Shown: positions 17,772 through 26,700, counted from the stretch's first letter. The stretch is 64,000 nt of DNA from Rhodopirellula sp. SM50 (GCF_002289565.1 NZ_NTFY01000022.1:1-64000), one strand, 5' to 3'. Notes: generated from the sequence alone by a model not told the origin. Numbers and translations are program-made.

Positions 17772-18697
17772 GTTGTCACTCTTTCGGTTTCAGCCACCAG
17801 TGCGGTGATGACGTGTTCGGCGATCGATTCGTCGATCACGCTTTGGGCCCCTTTCCAGCCTGGGATCGCGTTGACTTCTAGAAACAGTGGTGGCCCGTGA
17901 TCATTGTCGATCAGGTCGACCGAAGCGAACACCAACCCGAACAGCTGGGTGATTCGTTTGGCCGTCGCTTTCAAGCACCCGTCCACTTCGATCCGCTGGC
18001 ATCTGGCGCCTGCGGAAACATTGGATCGAAAGCAATTCTCGTTGTGTCGACGCACGCCAAACACCTGCTCGCCGATGACCAGCAAACGCGTGTCGCGGCC
18101 GCCCGGCGAAATGAAGGATTGAATTTGAAGCACTGCGTCCAACTGTTCGAGAGTGGAGAAGCTGGTCCAAGCAAGCTGGGCGTCGCTGATCCTCATCACG
18201 CCGCGGCCTTCGCCTCCGAAGATCGGCTTGACCACACAGTCGCCGCCCAATTCTTCAAACGCCTGCATCGCTTCACGGCGTGATTGTACGACACGTGTCG
18301 AGGGGGTCGGCAATCCGGCACCGGCCAACCGTGCCAAACAGGCAAATTTGTCGATCGACCACTCCAGTGCACGCGGCGGATTCACGATGGCGGTGCGATG
18401 CGGGGTCACGCGGTCGGCGATCGCGTGCAGCGCCGCCAGACGAAAGGTGATCTGTTCCATCGAGCCGGCTGGCATCGTACGCGTCAGGATCGCGTCGTAG
18501 TCGGAAAGCTGCTGTCGGTCCGACAGCAGCGAAACCGGCGCTCGATCATCAGCGATGCGTGCGGCGATCGATTCCCACGCCGCGATCTCCAAGCGATGGC
18601 CTTGCCGACATGCCGCTTCGCGAAGTCTATCGGCGTGCCATCCACTGTCCGGGCCGAGCATCAACAGGCGTCGCGACGCGACCGGCGAGCCGCTCAT
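17768..18697 (-). CDS. RimK-like ATP-grasp ligase, probably tetrahydromethanopterin-linked
   Basis: About 309 residues. A pre-ATP-grasp domain (RLLMLGPDSGWHADRLREAA) is followed by ATP-grasp motifs: DCVVKPIFGGEGRGVMRISD for ATP binding and the Mg-binding FLEVNAIPGWKGAQSVIDES at the end. RimK-family enzymes add amino acids, often glutamate, to carboxyl groups. ATP-grasp genes next to mch are known from tetrahydromethanopterin C1 clusters of methylotrophs, methanogens and planctomycetes, so modification of the cofactor side chain (MptN-like) is the favoured inference. The ATG at 18697 overlaps the mch stop by 4 nt; the open frame continues upstream only as an antisense-like extension. Confidence 0.8.
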   Translation of the reverse strand: MSGSPVASRRLLMLGPDSGWHADRLREAACRQGHRLEIAAWESIAARIADDRAPVSLLSDRQQLSDYDAILTRTMPAGSMEQITFRLAALHAIADRVTPHRTAIVNPPRALEWSIDKFACLARLAGAGLPTPSTRVVQSRREAMQAFEELGGDCVVKPIFGGEGRGVMRISDAQLAWTSFSTLEQLDAVLQIQSFISPGGRDTRLLVIGEQVFGVRRHNENCFRSNVSAGARCQRIEVDGCLKATAKRITQLFGLVFASVDLIDNDHGPPLFLEVNAIPGWKGAQSVIDESIAEHVITALVAETERVTT

Positions 18698-19650
18698 GTG
18701 CCGAACGACTCTCGCAAGATCTCCGTGACGATTCGTCCGGAGGTGAAGGTCCGACCGGTGCGGAGATTCTGAATCGAGACGACTGCCGGGCTGAATAGCG
18801 ACGGGTCGACCGCGTAGAAATCGTGATTGTATTGGGCGAAGATCTTGGCAAAGGGGCGGCCGTGGTCCGTCGACGCCGAACTGGGGATTTTGTCCAGAAT
18901 CGCTTCGATGGACTCGTCGGGGCAATCGACCCACAACGAAACCGTCGCGCCATAGAGCATCGCATCGTTCGTTCGACCGATCCCCGCGATCGTGTTGCCA
19001 TGCTCGGCCGGCGGCGGCAACGGAGCCGAGCCGGTCGCCGAAATCACCGATCGAACGTCGAATTCCAGATCGTCCAGTTTGTGCATCGCCGTTTCGACGC
19101 TGCGGGCAACAATTTGGATCGAACCGGCGATCGATGTGCTGGCAGCCACCCCGACGGTCACGGACTTTGGTGCCACGCCGCAGTCCCCGGCAATCGTTTC
19201 AATCGCAGAGACCGTGGGCAGTTTATCGGACTCGAGAATGCCGCAGGCTGAATCCGATACCTTGTCGTCGAGATCCTGTTCGATCAGCATCTTTTCCTTG
19301 GCCCGCAACAATCGCATCGGACCACTGCCCATCGCGAAGTAGTCGTCGGACTGGACCGGCCAACCCGCGTATTGGCAGCCCAAGCAGCCGACGCGGGGCG
19401 CGTCGGTTTCGACAAAGACGGCGTTGGCGACACCGTAGCTGGCTCGGTCGCAGGGGACGACCGAAACCCGACCGAGGCCGCCCATGCAGGCGCGCGCCAA
19501 CAGCACGCCGGCTCGAATCGAGCCCGGCATTTCCACACCAAAATCCAATACGGTTGCTTCGGCAACGCGATGCAAGCGGACACGGGCCAGAGGGTCAGAT
19601 CGCAACCCGTCCCAGATTTCGGCGGCAGCTTGGTTCGGCGAATAGTCCAT
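18694..19650 (-). CDS. mch: Methenyltetrahydromethanopterin cyclohydrolase
   Basis: Catalyses reversible hydrolysis of 5,10-methenyl-H4MPT to 5-formyl-H4MPT in the archaeal-type C1 pathway used for formaldehyde oxidation or detoxification. 318 residues, full length. Family features include the N-terminal SPNQAAAEIWDGLRSDP, IRAGVLLARACMGGLGRVSV, AGWPVQSDDYFAMGSGPMRL and PPPAEHGNTIAGIGRTNDAM. Planctomycetes are among the few bacteria that carry H4MPT-linked genes. The ATG at 19650 starts the operon mch, ATP-grasp ligase, OleC-like synthetase, joined by two 4-nt overlaps. No other H4MPT gene is in the window. Confidence 0.92.
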   Translation of the reverse strand: MDYSPNQAAAEIWDGLRSDPLARVRLHRVAEATVLDFGVEMPGSIRAGVLLARACMGGLGRVSVVPCDRASYGVANAVFVETDAPRVGCLGCQYAGWPVQSDDYFAMGSGPMRLLRAKEKMLIEQDLDDKVSDSACGILESDKLPTVSAIETIAGDCGVAPKSVTVGVAASTSIAGSIQIVARSVETAMHKLDDLEFDVRSVISATGSAPLPPPAEHGNTIAGIGRTNDAMLYGATVSLWVDCPDESIEAILDKIPSSASTDHGRPFAKIFAQYNHDFYAVDPSLFSPAVVSIQNLRTGRTFTSGRIVTEILRESFGT

Positions 19651-19880
19651 GGGCGGAAAACAGCGGTCGGCGGATCGTGGGAGGGGGCACGCGATTGACG
19701 ACGTCTTGGGACCAGCGAGGTTTCCAGGTAGGCCAGGATCGGTCCTGACACGGTCCTGCCAGTGCGGGGGCGGCTACCGTCAGCACTGCGTCTTCAATCG
19801 CAAATTGAGTTGCGGTGGATTGTCAGGATCGTGGCCGAAGGACGGAAAAATGTCGAGAGGGGGGCCAGGGATACCGGCGA

Positions 19881-20001
19881 AGCGGGCTGTCGATTGAAGC
19901 CCGCACGCGTTAGCAAGGGGCCACGCGGCGCCCCGCGCTCACGCGTCGCGGCTGGCATGATCACGCTGATTTCGGAACATCGACTAAAACGACAGCCCGC
20001 T
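19881..20001. repeat. 121-bp element with perfect 12-bp inverted ends
   Basis: AGCGGGCTGTCG at 19881-19892 is matched by its reverse complement CGACAGCCCGCT at 19990-20001. The interior contains CCACGCGGCGCCCCGCG and ACGCGTCGCGGCTGG. The end CTAAAACGACAGCCCGCT is nearly repeated at about 46797-46814 (CTAAACCGACAGCCCGCT), beside GCCGCGACGCGTAAGC, so this is a dispersed family. No coding capacity. Outside this element, 19651-20203 holds no recognisable gene. Confidence 0.8.
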
Positions 20002-20203
20002 AAGCCCGAATGACAAACCTCCGCGAATCGGTCATCTTAGTGGCTGCAGCGGTCGCCGAAACGCTCGATCGCTGCGATCCAACCCGATTACCTTGCCGTG
20101 GAATCAACCTTCCCAGCCTCGCGGGCCTCCCTCGAGTGGCGCACGACGCGTTTCCACTCCGCCCGGCCTCGTCCCCTCTACCATCGCTTCTTTGTGGCCT
20201 GTC

Positions 20204-20788
20204 ATGTCGCTCGAAATCATCTACTACCCGCATCCCACGCTTCGCTATGTCAGCAAGCCGATCAAGCGTGTCGACGCCGGATTGCGAAAAATTGCTGACG
20301 AGATGTTGGATTTGATGTACGAAGCCCGAGGTGTGGGGCTGGCGGCTAACCAAGTCGATCTGCCGCTGAGACTATTTGTCGCAAATCCCACCGGCGAAAA
20401 AGGCAGTGGCGAAGAGTTCGTGGTCGTCAACCCCGAAGTCAGTCGGCCGAAGGGCAGCGAAGTGGGCGAAGAGGGGTGCCTGTCACTGCCGGGGCTGACC
20501 GGAGACGTGATCCGCCCCAAATCGATCCGCATCAGCGCCTACGACCTGAAAGGCAATCCGATCGAAACCACGCTGGAAGGTTTTTTGGCCCGCATCTTCT
20601 TGCACGAAATCGATCACCTGGACGGGACCCTGTTTTTCGATCGCATGGGCGAACACGCGGCGCAGGAACTGGAAGCCGGCATCGACGAGTTGGAAACCGA
20701 TTTCCGTTCCAAGCAGGCGACCGGATCGATTCCGCCGGATGACCAGCTGGTCGCACGGTTGGCCGAATGGACGAATAAATACTGCTGA
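20204..20788 (+). CDS. def: Peptide deformylase
   Basis: Removes the N-formyl group from nascent proteins; Fe/Zn metalloenzyme in the cytoplasm. About 194 residues. The three conserved motifs are present: GVGLAANQVDLP (motif 1), EEGCLSLPGL (motif 2, metal-ligand Cys) and LHEIDHLDGTLFFDRM (motif 3, HExxH with catalytic Glu). The ATG at 20204 begins the conserved MSLEIIYYPHPTLRYVSKPI. It is followed by fmt after a 34-nt gap, the common def-fmt pairing. Confidence 0.95.
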   Translation: MSLEIIYYPHPTLRYVSKPIKRVDAGLRKIADEMLDLMYEARGVGLAANQVDLPLRLFVANPTGEKGSGEEFVVVNPEVSRPKGSEVGEEGCLSLPGLTGDVIRPKSIRISAYDLKGNPIETTLEGFLARIFLHEIDHLDGTLFFDRMGEHAAQELEAGIDELETDFRSKQATGSIPPDDQLVARLAEWTNKYC

Positions 20789-20822
20789 GTCCAATCAGCG
20801 TTTTCTGAAAGAGAGCATCATC

Positions 20823-21776
20823 GTGCGTATCATCACCATGGGAACCGGTCCGTTTGCCGTTCCCTCGTTCGAAGCCATTCGTCGTTCCGATCACACGCTG
20901 CTGGCCGTCGTCACCAAACCTGAACCGCCGACCAAAAGCCGCAAGGGACCGCCGCCGGCTCCGGTGCGTACCTGGGCCTCGCAGCACGAGCTACCGATTC
21001 TCGATCCGGTCAGTGTCAATGACGCCGAGGCGATCGCGCAACTCAAATCCCTCCAGCCTGATCTGTTGGTCGTTTGCGACTACGGCCACATCCTGAAACC
21101 CGACGCGTTGGCGGTGGCGAAGTTGGGCGGAATTAATTTGCACGGATCGCTGTTGCCCGCCTACCGAGGTGCCGCCCCGGTCCAGCGAGCGCTGCTCAAC
21201 GGTGATCGCGAAACCGGCGTCAGTGTGATCCATATGACGCCCAAGTTGGATGGCGGACCCCTGTTGGCCACTCGTCGTACCGCCATCTCCGATCAGGAAA
21301 CCGCCGGGCAACTCGAAGAGCGACTTTCACAACTCGGCGTCGACCTGGTGCTGCAAAGCATCGACGAACTTTCGCGTTGGGACGGTGAGTCGACGATCGG
21401 TGAAGTCCAAGACCCGGCGTTGGCTACCAAAGCGCCGCGATTGAGCAAACAGGAAGCACAAGTCGACTGGCGACGAAGCCGTCGAGAGATCGATTGTCTG
21501 GTGCGCGGCATGCAACCTTGGCCGATCGCGTTCACAACGATCAAGGTCCGCGAGAACAAGCCGCCGCTTCGATTGACCATCCTGAAGGTCACCCCGGTCG
21601 ACGAGCCGATTGACGATTTGCAGCCTGGGCAAATCACCGGCGGTAAGGACTTGGCGGTGATGGCCGGCGACGGTGCGTTGCGAATCGACACCCTCTGTCC
21701 GGCCGGTAAACGCGAGATGACCGGTGAAGACTTCCAACGCGGCTATCAACTGTCACGGGGATCGCAGTTTCAGTGA
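20823..21776 (+). CDS. fmt: Methionyl-tRNA formyltransferase
   Basis: Formylates initiator Met-tRNA with 10-formyl-THF. About 317 residues. VRIITMGTGPFAVPSFEAI matches the family N-terminus, GINLHGSLLPAYRGAAPVQR contains the catalytic Asn-His region, and TGVSVIHMTPKLDGGPLLA contains the catalytic Asp. The C-terminal OB-like domain is shorter than usual but present (QAQVDWRRSRREIDCLVRGM). The start is taken as GTG at 20823 after GAAAGAGAG, because it aligns with the family N-terminus; ATG 20838 would truncate the first strand. Operonic with def. Confidence 0.93.
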   Translation: MRIITMGTGPFAVPSFEAIRRSDHTLLAVVTKPEPPTKSRKGPPPAPVRTWASQHELPILDPVSVNDAEAIAQLKSLQPDLLVVCDYGHILKPDALAVAKLGGINLHGSLLPAYRGAAPVQRALLNGDRETGVSVIHMTPKLDGGPLLATRRTAISDQETAGQLEERLSQLGVDLVLQSIDELSRWDGESTIGEVQDPALATKAPRLSKQEAQVDWRRSRREIDCLVRGMQPWPIAFTTIKVRENKPPLRLTILKVTPVDEPIDDLQPGQITGGKDLAVMAGDGALRIDTLCPAGKREMTGEDFQRGYQLSRGSQFQ

Positions 21777-21831
21777 CACTCGATGCCGCCAACCTGAGAG
21801 CATGCTCTGCGCTGCACTCCGCTGAAACAAA

Positions 21832-22437
21832 TCAGTCCTCGCTGGACACCAGCCGAATCAAGATCTCGTTGCGTCGCAGTGCCGCCGGCGTGAACGGTGG
21901 ATCATAACCGGCCGCTTCTGCCGAGTCTTCGCCATCGAGTCCACGAGACTCTATCCAGCCACGAAGCTTCGATTCCTGTTCCTTGGCAAGCTTGGCGTCC
22001 AATCGACCGGAAAAGCGAATCACCGCGAATCGTCCGCCTTTGCGTTCACGCAGCTTGACGCCTTCACCCTTCGGATTGGGAGCGCCCTGGGCGGCAACCT
22101 CCTTGGGCATCACGAAACCCATCGAAACCTCCGACTCGCCAAGATCACCCTCCATGAACACAGGCGTGGTCATCGCGATCTTCTGTTCAGCCTCGTTGGC
22201 TCCGCTGATGTATTGAAACAACCGCATGAAGCTGCCATCGCGGCCTTGCGAATCCATTTTCGAATCGGTGGCCGCCAGCATCAGGTCGGGATACTCGCGA
22301 ATTTCAATCGATCCGTCAGTCTCGATCACCTTGTATTCGGCCGACTCGTACCCCGCTCGGGTGGTCAACGCCACGGCGAAGGCACCGATCAAGGCGACTG
22401 CGACGAATCCCGCGACGTAAATCATTGATCGTTTCAT
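21832..22437 (-). CDS. SOUL-family haem-binding protein, membrane-anchored
   Basis: About 201 residues. An N-terminal hydrophobic segment (MIYVAGFVAVALIGAFAVAL) acts as signal or anchor. The SOUL/HBP fold follows: YESAEYKVIETDGSIEIREY, FMRLFQYISGANEAEQKIAM, TTPVFMEGD and RFAVIRFSGRLDAKLAKEQE. Bacterial SOUL proteins bind haem or tetrapyrroles weakly and their role is not established. The ATG at 22437 has a good GGAAG ribosome-binding site. It is convergent with fmt and apparently monocistronic. Confidence 0.85.
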   Translation of the reverse strand: MKRSMIYVAGFVAVALIGAFAVALTTRAGYESAEYKVIETDGSIEIREYPDLMLAATDSKMDSQGRDGSFMRLFQYISGANEAEQKIAMTTPVFMEGDLGESEVSMGFVMPKEVAAQGAPNPKGEGVKLRERKGGRFAVIRFSGRLDAKLAKEQESKLRGWIESRGLDGEDSAEAAGYDPPFTPAALRRNEILIRLVSSED

Positions 22438-22596
22438 CTGCTTCCGCTCTGACGTGTTGAATGTTTCATACCCGCTCAATGTAGCGCGCAGGCAAGCAAC
22501 GACCACGCTGCGGAACGATAACCGTGCGCCGACGGGGGCTCACGGGCAAAGAGTTGCGAAGGTCCGCACGCAAAGGATGGTATTCTGATCGGGGGT

Positions 22597-23151
22597 TCAA
22601 TCGATCGTGCGGATCACCTTGGCGGGGTTTCCAGCAACGACGACGCCGGGCGGCACGTCCTTCGTCACCACGCTGCCGGCAGCGATGACACTGCGGTCAG
22701 CCACCGTCACTCCAGGGCAGACGATCGCCTTGCCACCAATCCAGACATCGCGGCCGATCGTCACTGGCTTGCCGAACTCCTGTGTCCGGCGGGGCACCGC
22801 TTCCAGAGGATGGGTGGCCGTGTAGATGTGGACGCCAGGGCCGATGAAAACGAAGTCACCCATGCGGACGTCGCAAACATCCAGGATCACGCAGTTGAAA
22901 TTGAAGTACACCTTTTCGCCGAGGTGAATGTTCGTGCCATAGTCGCAACGAAACGGCGGTTCGAGCCAAACTGAATCGCCACCGCTGGCGAACAGTTTCC
23001 GCAAGATGCTGCGTCGTAAGGCTTCGTCACGTGGCGACGCTTGGTTGAGCGCATGACATCGCATCCGGGCCGTCATGCGAGCTTCCGCCAGCTCCGGATC
23101 GTGTGGATCGTATCGCTCGCCGGCCAGCATTTTTTCGCGTTCACTTGGCAT
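22597..23151 (-). CDS. maa: Maltose/galactoside O-acetyltransferase-type hexapeptide acyltransferase
   Basis: Acetyl-CoA-dependent sugar O-acetyltransferase. About 184 residues, matching Maa/NodL/LacA length. N-terminal MPSEREKMLAGERYDPHDPE, the active-site region PFRCDYGTNIHLGEKVYFNF with IYTATHPLEAVPRRT, and left-handed beta-helix hexapeptides (VTIGRDVWIGGKAIVCPGVT, SVIAAGSVVTKDVPPGVVVA) are all present. It begins 13 nt after the stop of the DUF1559 pseudopilin gene; an alternative GTG at 23175 would overlap that stop. Its place at the end of the pseudopilus operon may be incidental, or may reflect glycan modification. Confidence 0.88.
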   Translation of the reverse strand: MPSEREKMLAGERYDPHDPELAEARMTARMRCHALNQASPRDEALRRSILRKLFASGGDSVWLEPPFRCDYGTNIHLGEKVYFNFNCVILDVCDVRMGDFVFIGPGVHIYTATHPLEAVPRRTQEFGKPVTIGRDVWIGGKAIVCPGVTVADRSVIAAGSVVTKDVPPGVVVAGNPAKVIRTID

Positions 23152-23164
23152 GTCGAAATGAAAT

Positions 23165-24076
23165 TCACTCGACACTCTGGCGCCGTTGTTCTTCCATCGA
23201 TTGAAAGTGCAGCGGCAGACCGCCGTCACGACGATCGACCATCTGTTCCAAGACACGCTGATCGGTCTGGTCGGTCTGGAAACGGATTTCACCAGAGCCG
23301 AACAGCACGTGGACGCCGGCGGGATGACGGCTGCCGATCGATCCGACCTCCAAGGGGGACAACGACGCGGACGGTTCTTCGGTGATCTGGATTCCGCCAC
23401 CCACGTTGCGGAGCGTCGCACGGGTGCCGCTGAGCCAGCCCAGGTCGTCGTGGCGGAGCAGTTTTTCGGAAACGAATGCGGTGTTCGACATGCCGTCACT
23501 GATGTCATCCCGGTTGATCGACACGTTCAATACGAACGCGCCGTGGTCGTTTGCTTCGATCGCCTTCTCCGTCGGATGATGCAAGCCCACATAGCAGCTG
23601 GCATTGGGTGGATAGCGACCGGCTGACGGGCATTTCACGGCCGGATACTCCAGCTGCAATACCGCTGCGTTCGCATCGTCGTAGATGCTGACGGAGCGAT
23701 CGATCTGGGAGGCGATCACGGGTTGGTCGAGCAAATCGAGCAGACGTCCCAGCCAGTTGTGATGATTCCCCACCGGTTCACTTTGCACCGGCCCTGATTC
23801 GGCAATCGTGCCGACGGGGAACTGTTGCCAGCGATCGTGGTAGCTTTGCAGCGCCATCCCGATCGGCACCAACCGCGATTGGCACAACGACCGGCGCGAC
23901 GATTCCCGCATCGATTGCAACGCCGGGGCGGCCAGTCCCACCAGAATTCCGATGATCGCGATCACGACCAATAATTCGACCAACGTGAACGCTCGACGGG
24001 GTGTAGACATCGCTGGCAAATCAATTGGAGGTTCAAGACGGATCGGGAAGCTTGTCGTCTCGTTTGGGCAGCTCAT
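23165..24076 (-). CDS. DUF1559 pilin-like protein of the pseudopilus operon
   Basis: About 303 residues. The class III prepilin N-terminus lies after a short leader: MSTPRRAFTLVELLVVIAII from about residue 23, with Glu at +5. A DUF1559-like body follows (SRRSLCQSRLVPIGMALQSY, VKCPSAGRYPPNASCYVGLH, ISDGMSNTAFVSEKLLRHDD, GSIGSRHPAGVHVLFGSGEI). The ATG at 24076 has AAGGAG 7 nt upstream and overlaps the preceding stop (ATGA). DUF1559 proteins number in the hundreds in Pirellulaceae and their role is not settled; this one is unusual in being inside an operon with GspE and GspF genes, which supports a pseudopilin-like role. Confidence 0.85.
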   Translation of the reverse strand: MSCPNETTSFPIRLEPPIDLPAMSTPRRAFTLVELLVVIAIIGILVGLAAPALQSMRESSRRSLCQSRLVPIGMALQSYHDRWQQFPVGTIAESGPVQSEPVGNHHNWLGRLLDLLDQPVIASQIDRSVSIYDDANAAVLQLEYPAVKCPSAGRYPPNASCYVGLHHPTEKAIEANDHGAFVLNVSINRDDISDGMSNTAFVSEKLLRHDDLGWLSGTRATLRNVGGGIQITEEPSASLSPLEVGSIGSRHPAGVHVLFGSGEIRFQTDQTDQRVLEQMVDRRDGGLPLHFQSMEEQRRQSVE

Positions 24077-24432
24077 GAGTCGCTCCTTGCAAGTCGCTGG
24101 ATGGACAGGCCGGGTTGATCGTTGTGGTAGAGCGTGGCCTGGTACTGACGTTTGGTATCGGGACCACCGACGGATTCCACCAGGATCCATCGGTTCGAAT
24201 TCTGGTCCAGGGGCAATCGTAGCGTTGAGTCTGAATCGGGGTCGGACTGTTCGACCGCCTCGATCGCCGATTCAAGAGCCATGATCGACTGGTGATGCAG
24301 CGTGTGGTGACGTTCATTCGACGCACGACGCGTCATCGACACGGCGAACGTGCCGACCAACAGGGCCAGAATCAACACCAGGATCAACCCGATTGACCCG
24401 AAACGTCTGATGCATAACGGGCGAGGATTCAT
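24073..24432 (-). CDS. Small PilX/GspK-like minor pseudopilin candidate
   Basis: 119 residues. A basic N-terminus (MNPRPLCIRRFGSIG) and a single hydrophobic helix (LILVLILALLVGTFAVSMTR) precede a short soluble domain. The basic leader, G before a hydrophobic stretch and lack of Glu at +5 resemble PilX/GspK minor pilins, which are inserted through the same machinery. It is joined to its neighbours by 4-nt overlaps on both sides (24432/24429 and 24076/24073). Assignment rests mainly on context. Confidence 0.6.
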   Translation of the reverse strand: MNPRPLCIRRFGSIGLILVLILALLVGTFAVSMTRRASNERHHTLHHQSIMALESAIEAVEQSDPDSDSTLRLPLDQNSNRWILVESVGGPDTKRQYQATLYHNDQPGLSIQRLARSDS

Positions 24433-24950
24433 TCTCGTGTTGACCTTTCCGAAGCGAGGATTTCAATGGGTTGTTGGGGACGCTGCGTTAATGCGATGGT
24501 CCACCGGACGGCTCGGATTTCTTCCAGCCATTGGACGTTCACTTTGGCATCCTTACCGAACGTGTAGCTATCGACCGACTGAGCCGAATCGTTTGATTCG
24601 ACCAGCCGCCGCTGGACCAGCGATTCTTCGCCGATCTGATAGGTAATGGTTCGATCCGAAGTCGCATGGGTCAACACCAGTTCGCCGTCCTTCACGACGC
24701 TGCGTGAGGCATGCCGCACGTCGCGGCGAACGTCGTCGGCAAAACGGCGGATCTCTTGTCGGTGAAGTTGGTTTTGGGTCGCTTCCAGGCTGCTTTGTCG
24801 TGCGATCGACACCAAGCTGATCACACCGCCCAACAGGGAGGCGGTCAGGGTGAGCACCAGTAGTAACTCGACCAGTGTGAACCCCCTGGACGTGGCAGTG
24901 CGACACTCCCTCGATCGTGAACGCGTTCGCGGCGTCTTGCTTCGGTTCAT
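24429..24950 (-). CDS. Pseudopilin with prepilin-type N-terminal signal
   Basis: About 173 residues. Prepilin motif TSRGFTLVELLLVLTLTASL with the cleavage-site Gly and Glu at +5, followed by a soluble domain (SIARQSSLEATQNQLHRQEI, VKDGELVLTHATSDRTITYQ) resembling GspH/GspJ-type minor pseudopilins. The ATG at 24950 overlaps the preceding gene stop by 4 nt, favouring it over an upstream in-frame codon. It probably cooperates with the neighbouring GspE and GspF proteins. Confidence 0.75.
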   Translation of the reverse strand: MNRSKTPRTRSRSRECRTATSRGFTLVELLLVLTLTASLLGGVISLVSIARQSSLEATQNQLHRQEIRRFADDVRRDVRHASRSVVKDGELVLTHATSDRTITYQIGEESLVQRRLVESNDSAQSVDSYTFGKDAKVNVQWLEEIRAVRWTIALTQRPQQPIEILASERSTRE

Positions 24951-25324
24951 GACGTCGGCTCCAGTCGCCACAGGTGATGCAACAAGAGACGACCGCTGGT
25001 CTCCATCTTGATGGTCAGATGCAGTCCTTGTGTGGATTCGGTTTCGAACGGTTCGACGCTGACTTCCACTTCTGAATCGGATTGCAACTCAGAGGCCGAC
25101 GTCGAAATCTGGGAATAGGGGACACTCGCTAACCGCTCGGCCAGATTCTCGATCACCAACTGTCGACGCAATCGATCCAACGAATCGCGATCGTAGTCCA
25201 TCCGGGCTTGATGTGTTTTGAGCGCAATCCCGGTCGCAGCCGCCAGAAACGCCAAGGCGACCAGCATCTCGAAAAACATGTACCCCTGTCGGCGTCGATG
25301 ATTCTGTCGATGGGAACGAGTCAT
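24947..25324 (-). CDS. GspI-like minor pseudopilin candidate with atypical prepilin motif
   Basis: About 125 residues. The N-terminus RRRQGYMFFEMLVALAFLAA fits a prepilin signal with an unusual Y-M-F-F after the cleavage Gly, keeping Glu at +5. The body (LVIENLAERLASVPYSQIST) resembles GspI/PilV-type proteins. The ATG at 25324 is used; a GTG at 25345 is also possible. It begins about 90 bp after the last GspF-type gene, the largest gap in this operon. Confidence 0.65.
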   Translation of the reverse strand: MTRSHRQNHRRRQGYMFFEMLVALAFLAAATGIALKTHQARMDYDRDSLDRLRRQLVIENLAERLASVPYSQISTSASELQSDSEVEVSVEPFETESTQGLHLTIKMETSGRLLLHHLWRLEPTS

Positions 25325-25413
25325 GGAGTTCAAACTCTTGTCCACGTGGAGGTCGGTTGGAGGGTCATTCGTCTCGTCGCTCTTGTTTTTTCACGGCCAG
25401 AAGGAACTGCAGC

Positions 25414-26700
25414 TCAGCCCGCCATCCCGCCGATCAGGCCATACAAAAATAGAAACAAAAACATCGTGTGGGCCAGCACGAAACCGCCGACCATCACTGT
25501 CGCCAACGGGACGAACCACGCCATGCGGATTCTCCAGCGATGCGATTGACGGCGTCGCACGTCGCTGACCAATTTCGTGATCGCGGCGGGCAAGTTCCCG
25601 TTGTTCGCGGCGCAGGTCAACCAAACTTGCTCGCGGGAGGAGACGATTTTGCCGCCATGCATCGCGAGGGCCAGTGGAGTGCCGGCATCGAGTAAACGGA
25701 GGGCCGACCGGCAACGCGAACGAATCCAACGGACGCGAGTGGATTGAGCAGCACATTGCAGAATCTGAGTTTCGGCTTGCCCGGCACGCATCCCGCGCTG
25801 CAGGGCTTGAAGGATTTCACAGCGCCACTTGTCGATCGCCTTTCTGCCAAACCAAGGGACACAGCGCGCCATCCAGTGCGGCAACCAGCGGACGATTCCA
25901 GCAAACACCAACCAAACCAGCAGCAAGCCCACGACGATGTTTCCCACCCAGGCAACGGTATCGAGCCCGGCGAGGGCACGAATGCGTGAGAACGGCATTG
26001 CATCGTAGATCTCCGTAATCAGTGGGATCAGTTGCGATCGGATCAGCATTCCGAACAACCAAGCGAGCAGCACCGTGGCGACGACGTAGGTGAACTGTTG
26101 GGCGGCCAGCGTCATCGAACGCGACGCATCGTTCTGGTGTTGAACGGGTGCGACCGGGTCACGAATCAAATTCAATTGCAGCGATTCTTCGTCGGACGAG
26201 ACATCGTGTCCGGGAATCAAGATCACAGCGATGGTATCGGCATCCAACGGAAGTCTTGCGCGACGGGCGGCGTCCGCGATCGCTTCGCCCCGATACAGGC
26301 GTTTGACACAACGTTTGGCTTGGCGAGCGATTCCGCTGCGACATCCGTTGGCGAGGTGGTCGAGCAACGAAGGCAGCGCGACACCGCTGTCGGCGGCCAT
26401 CCGCAGCCAACGGTTGAGCGAACGCTGCTCTTCACGGTAACGCATCCGGCTCGCCGCTGCGATCGACACGACAAACAGCGCGACCAGCAACAAGGTCACC
26501 GGATGCGGTGCCGCCGCGCACACCGCCAACAAGCATATCACCCACATCAGCCATTCCATCACGTCCAGAAACGCGATCAACAGCACCGGCATTGCAATCG
26601 CCGGACGCCGCAGCAAAGGTCGTTTGACCGCGCGCAGGGCTGCCGCCAAAACAGCCGGAACCGCAATCCCGACGAACAAACGAAGGATTGAATCGGTCAA
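25414..26700 (-). CDS. GspF/TadC-like membrane platform protein (third of three)
   Basis: About 428 residues. Hydrophobic segments occur at both ends and in the middle (VPAVLAAALRAV, MPVLLIAFLDVMEWLMWVIC, FTYVVATVLLAWLFGMLI, IVVGLLLVWLVFAGIV, ATVMVGGFVLAHTMFLFLFL). Two cytoplasmic helical blocks have T2SS F-type character (DKWRCEILQALQRGMRAGQA and EQVWLTCAANNGNLPAAITK, compare LLxxGEESGxL). The start is inferred as TTG at 26700, overlapping the preceding stop in TTGA; a downstream ATG is possible. F-type proteins anchor the assembly ATPase and pull pseudopilins from the membrane. Sequence similarity is weak, so context carries much weight. Confidence 0.65.
   Translation of the reverse strand: MTDSILRLFVGIAVPAVLAAALRAVKRPLLRRPAIAMPVLLIAFLDVMEWLMWVICLLAVCAAAPHPVTLLLVALFVVSIAAASRMRYREEQRSLNRWLRMAADSGVALPSLLDHLANGCRSGIARQAKRCVKRLYRGEAIADAARRARLPLDADTIAVILIPGHDVSSDEESLQLNLIRDPVAPVQHQNDASRSMTLAAQQFTYVVATVLLAWLFGMLIRSQLIPLITEIYDAMPFSRIRALAGLDTVAWVGNIVVGLLLVWLVFAGIVRWLPHWMARCVPWFGRKAIDKWRCEILQALQRGMRAGQAETQILQCAAQSTRVRWIRSRCRSALRLLDAGTPLALAMHGGKIVSSREQVWLTCAANNGNLPAAITKLVSDVRRRQSHRWRIRMAWFVPLATVMVGGFVLAHTMFLFLFLYGLIGGMAG

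Noticed and set aside
17768-18697. Ribosomal S6 modification enzyme RimK
   Set aside because: The ATP-grasp fold fits RimK, but the adjacent mch gene makes a tetrahydromethanopterin-linked role more likely and no rpsF is near.
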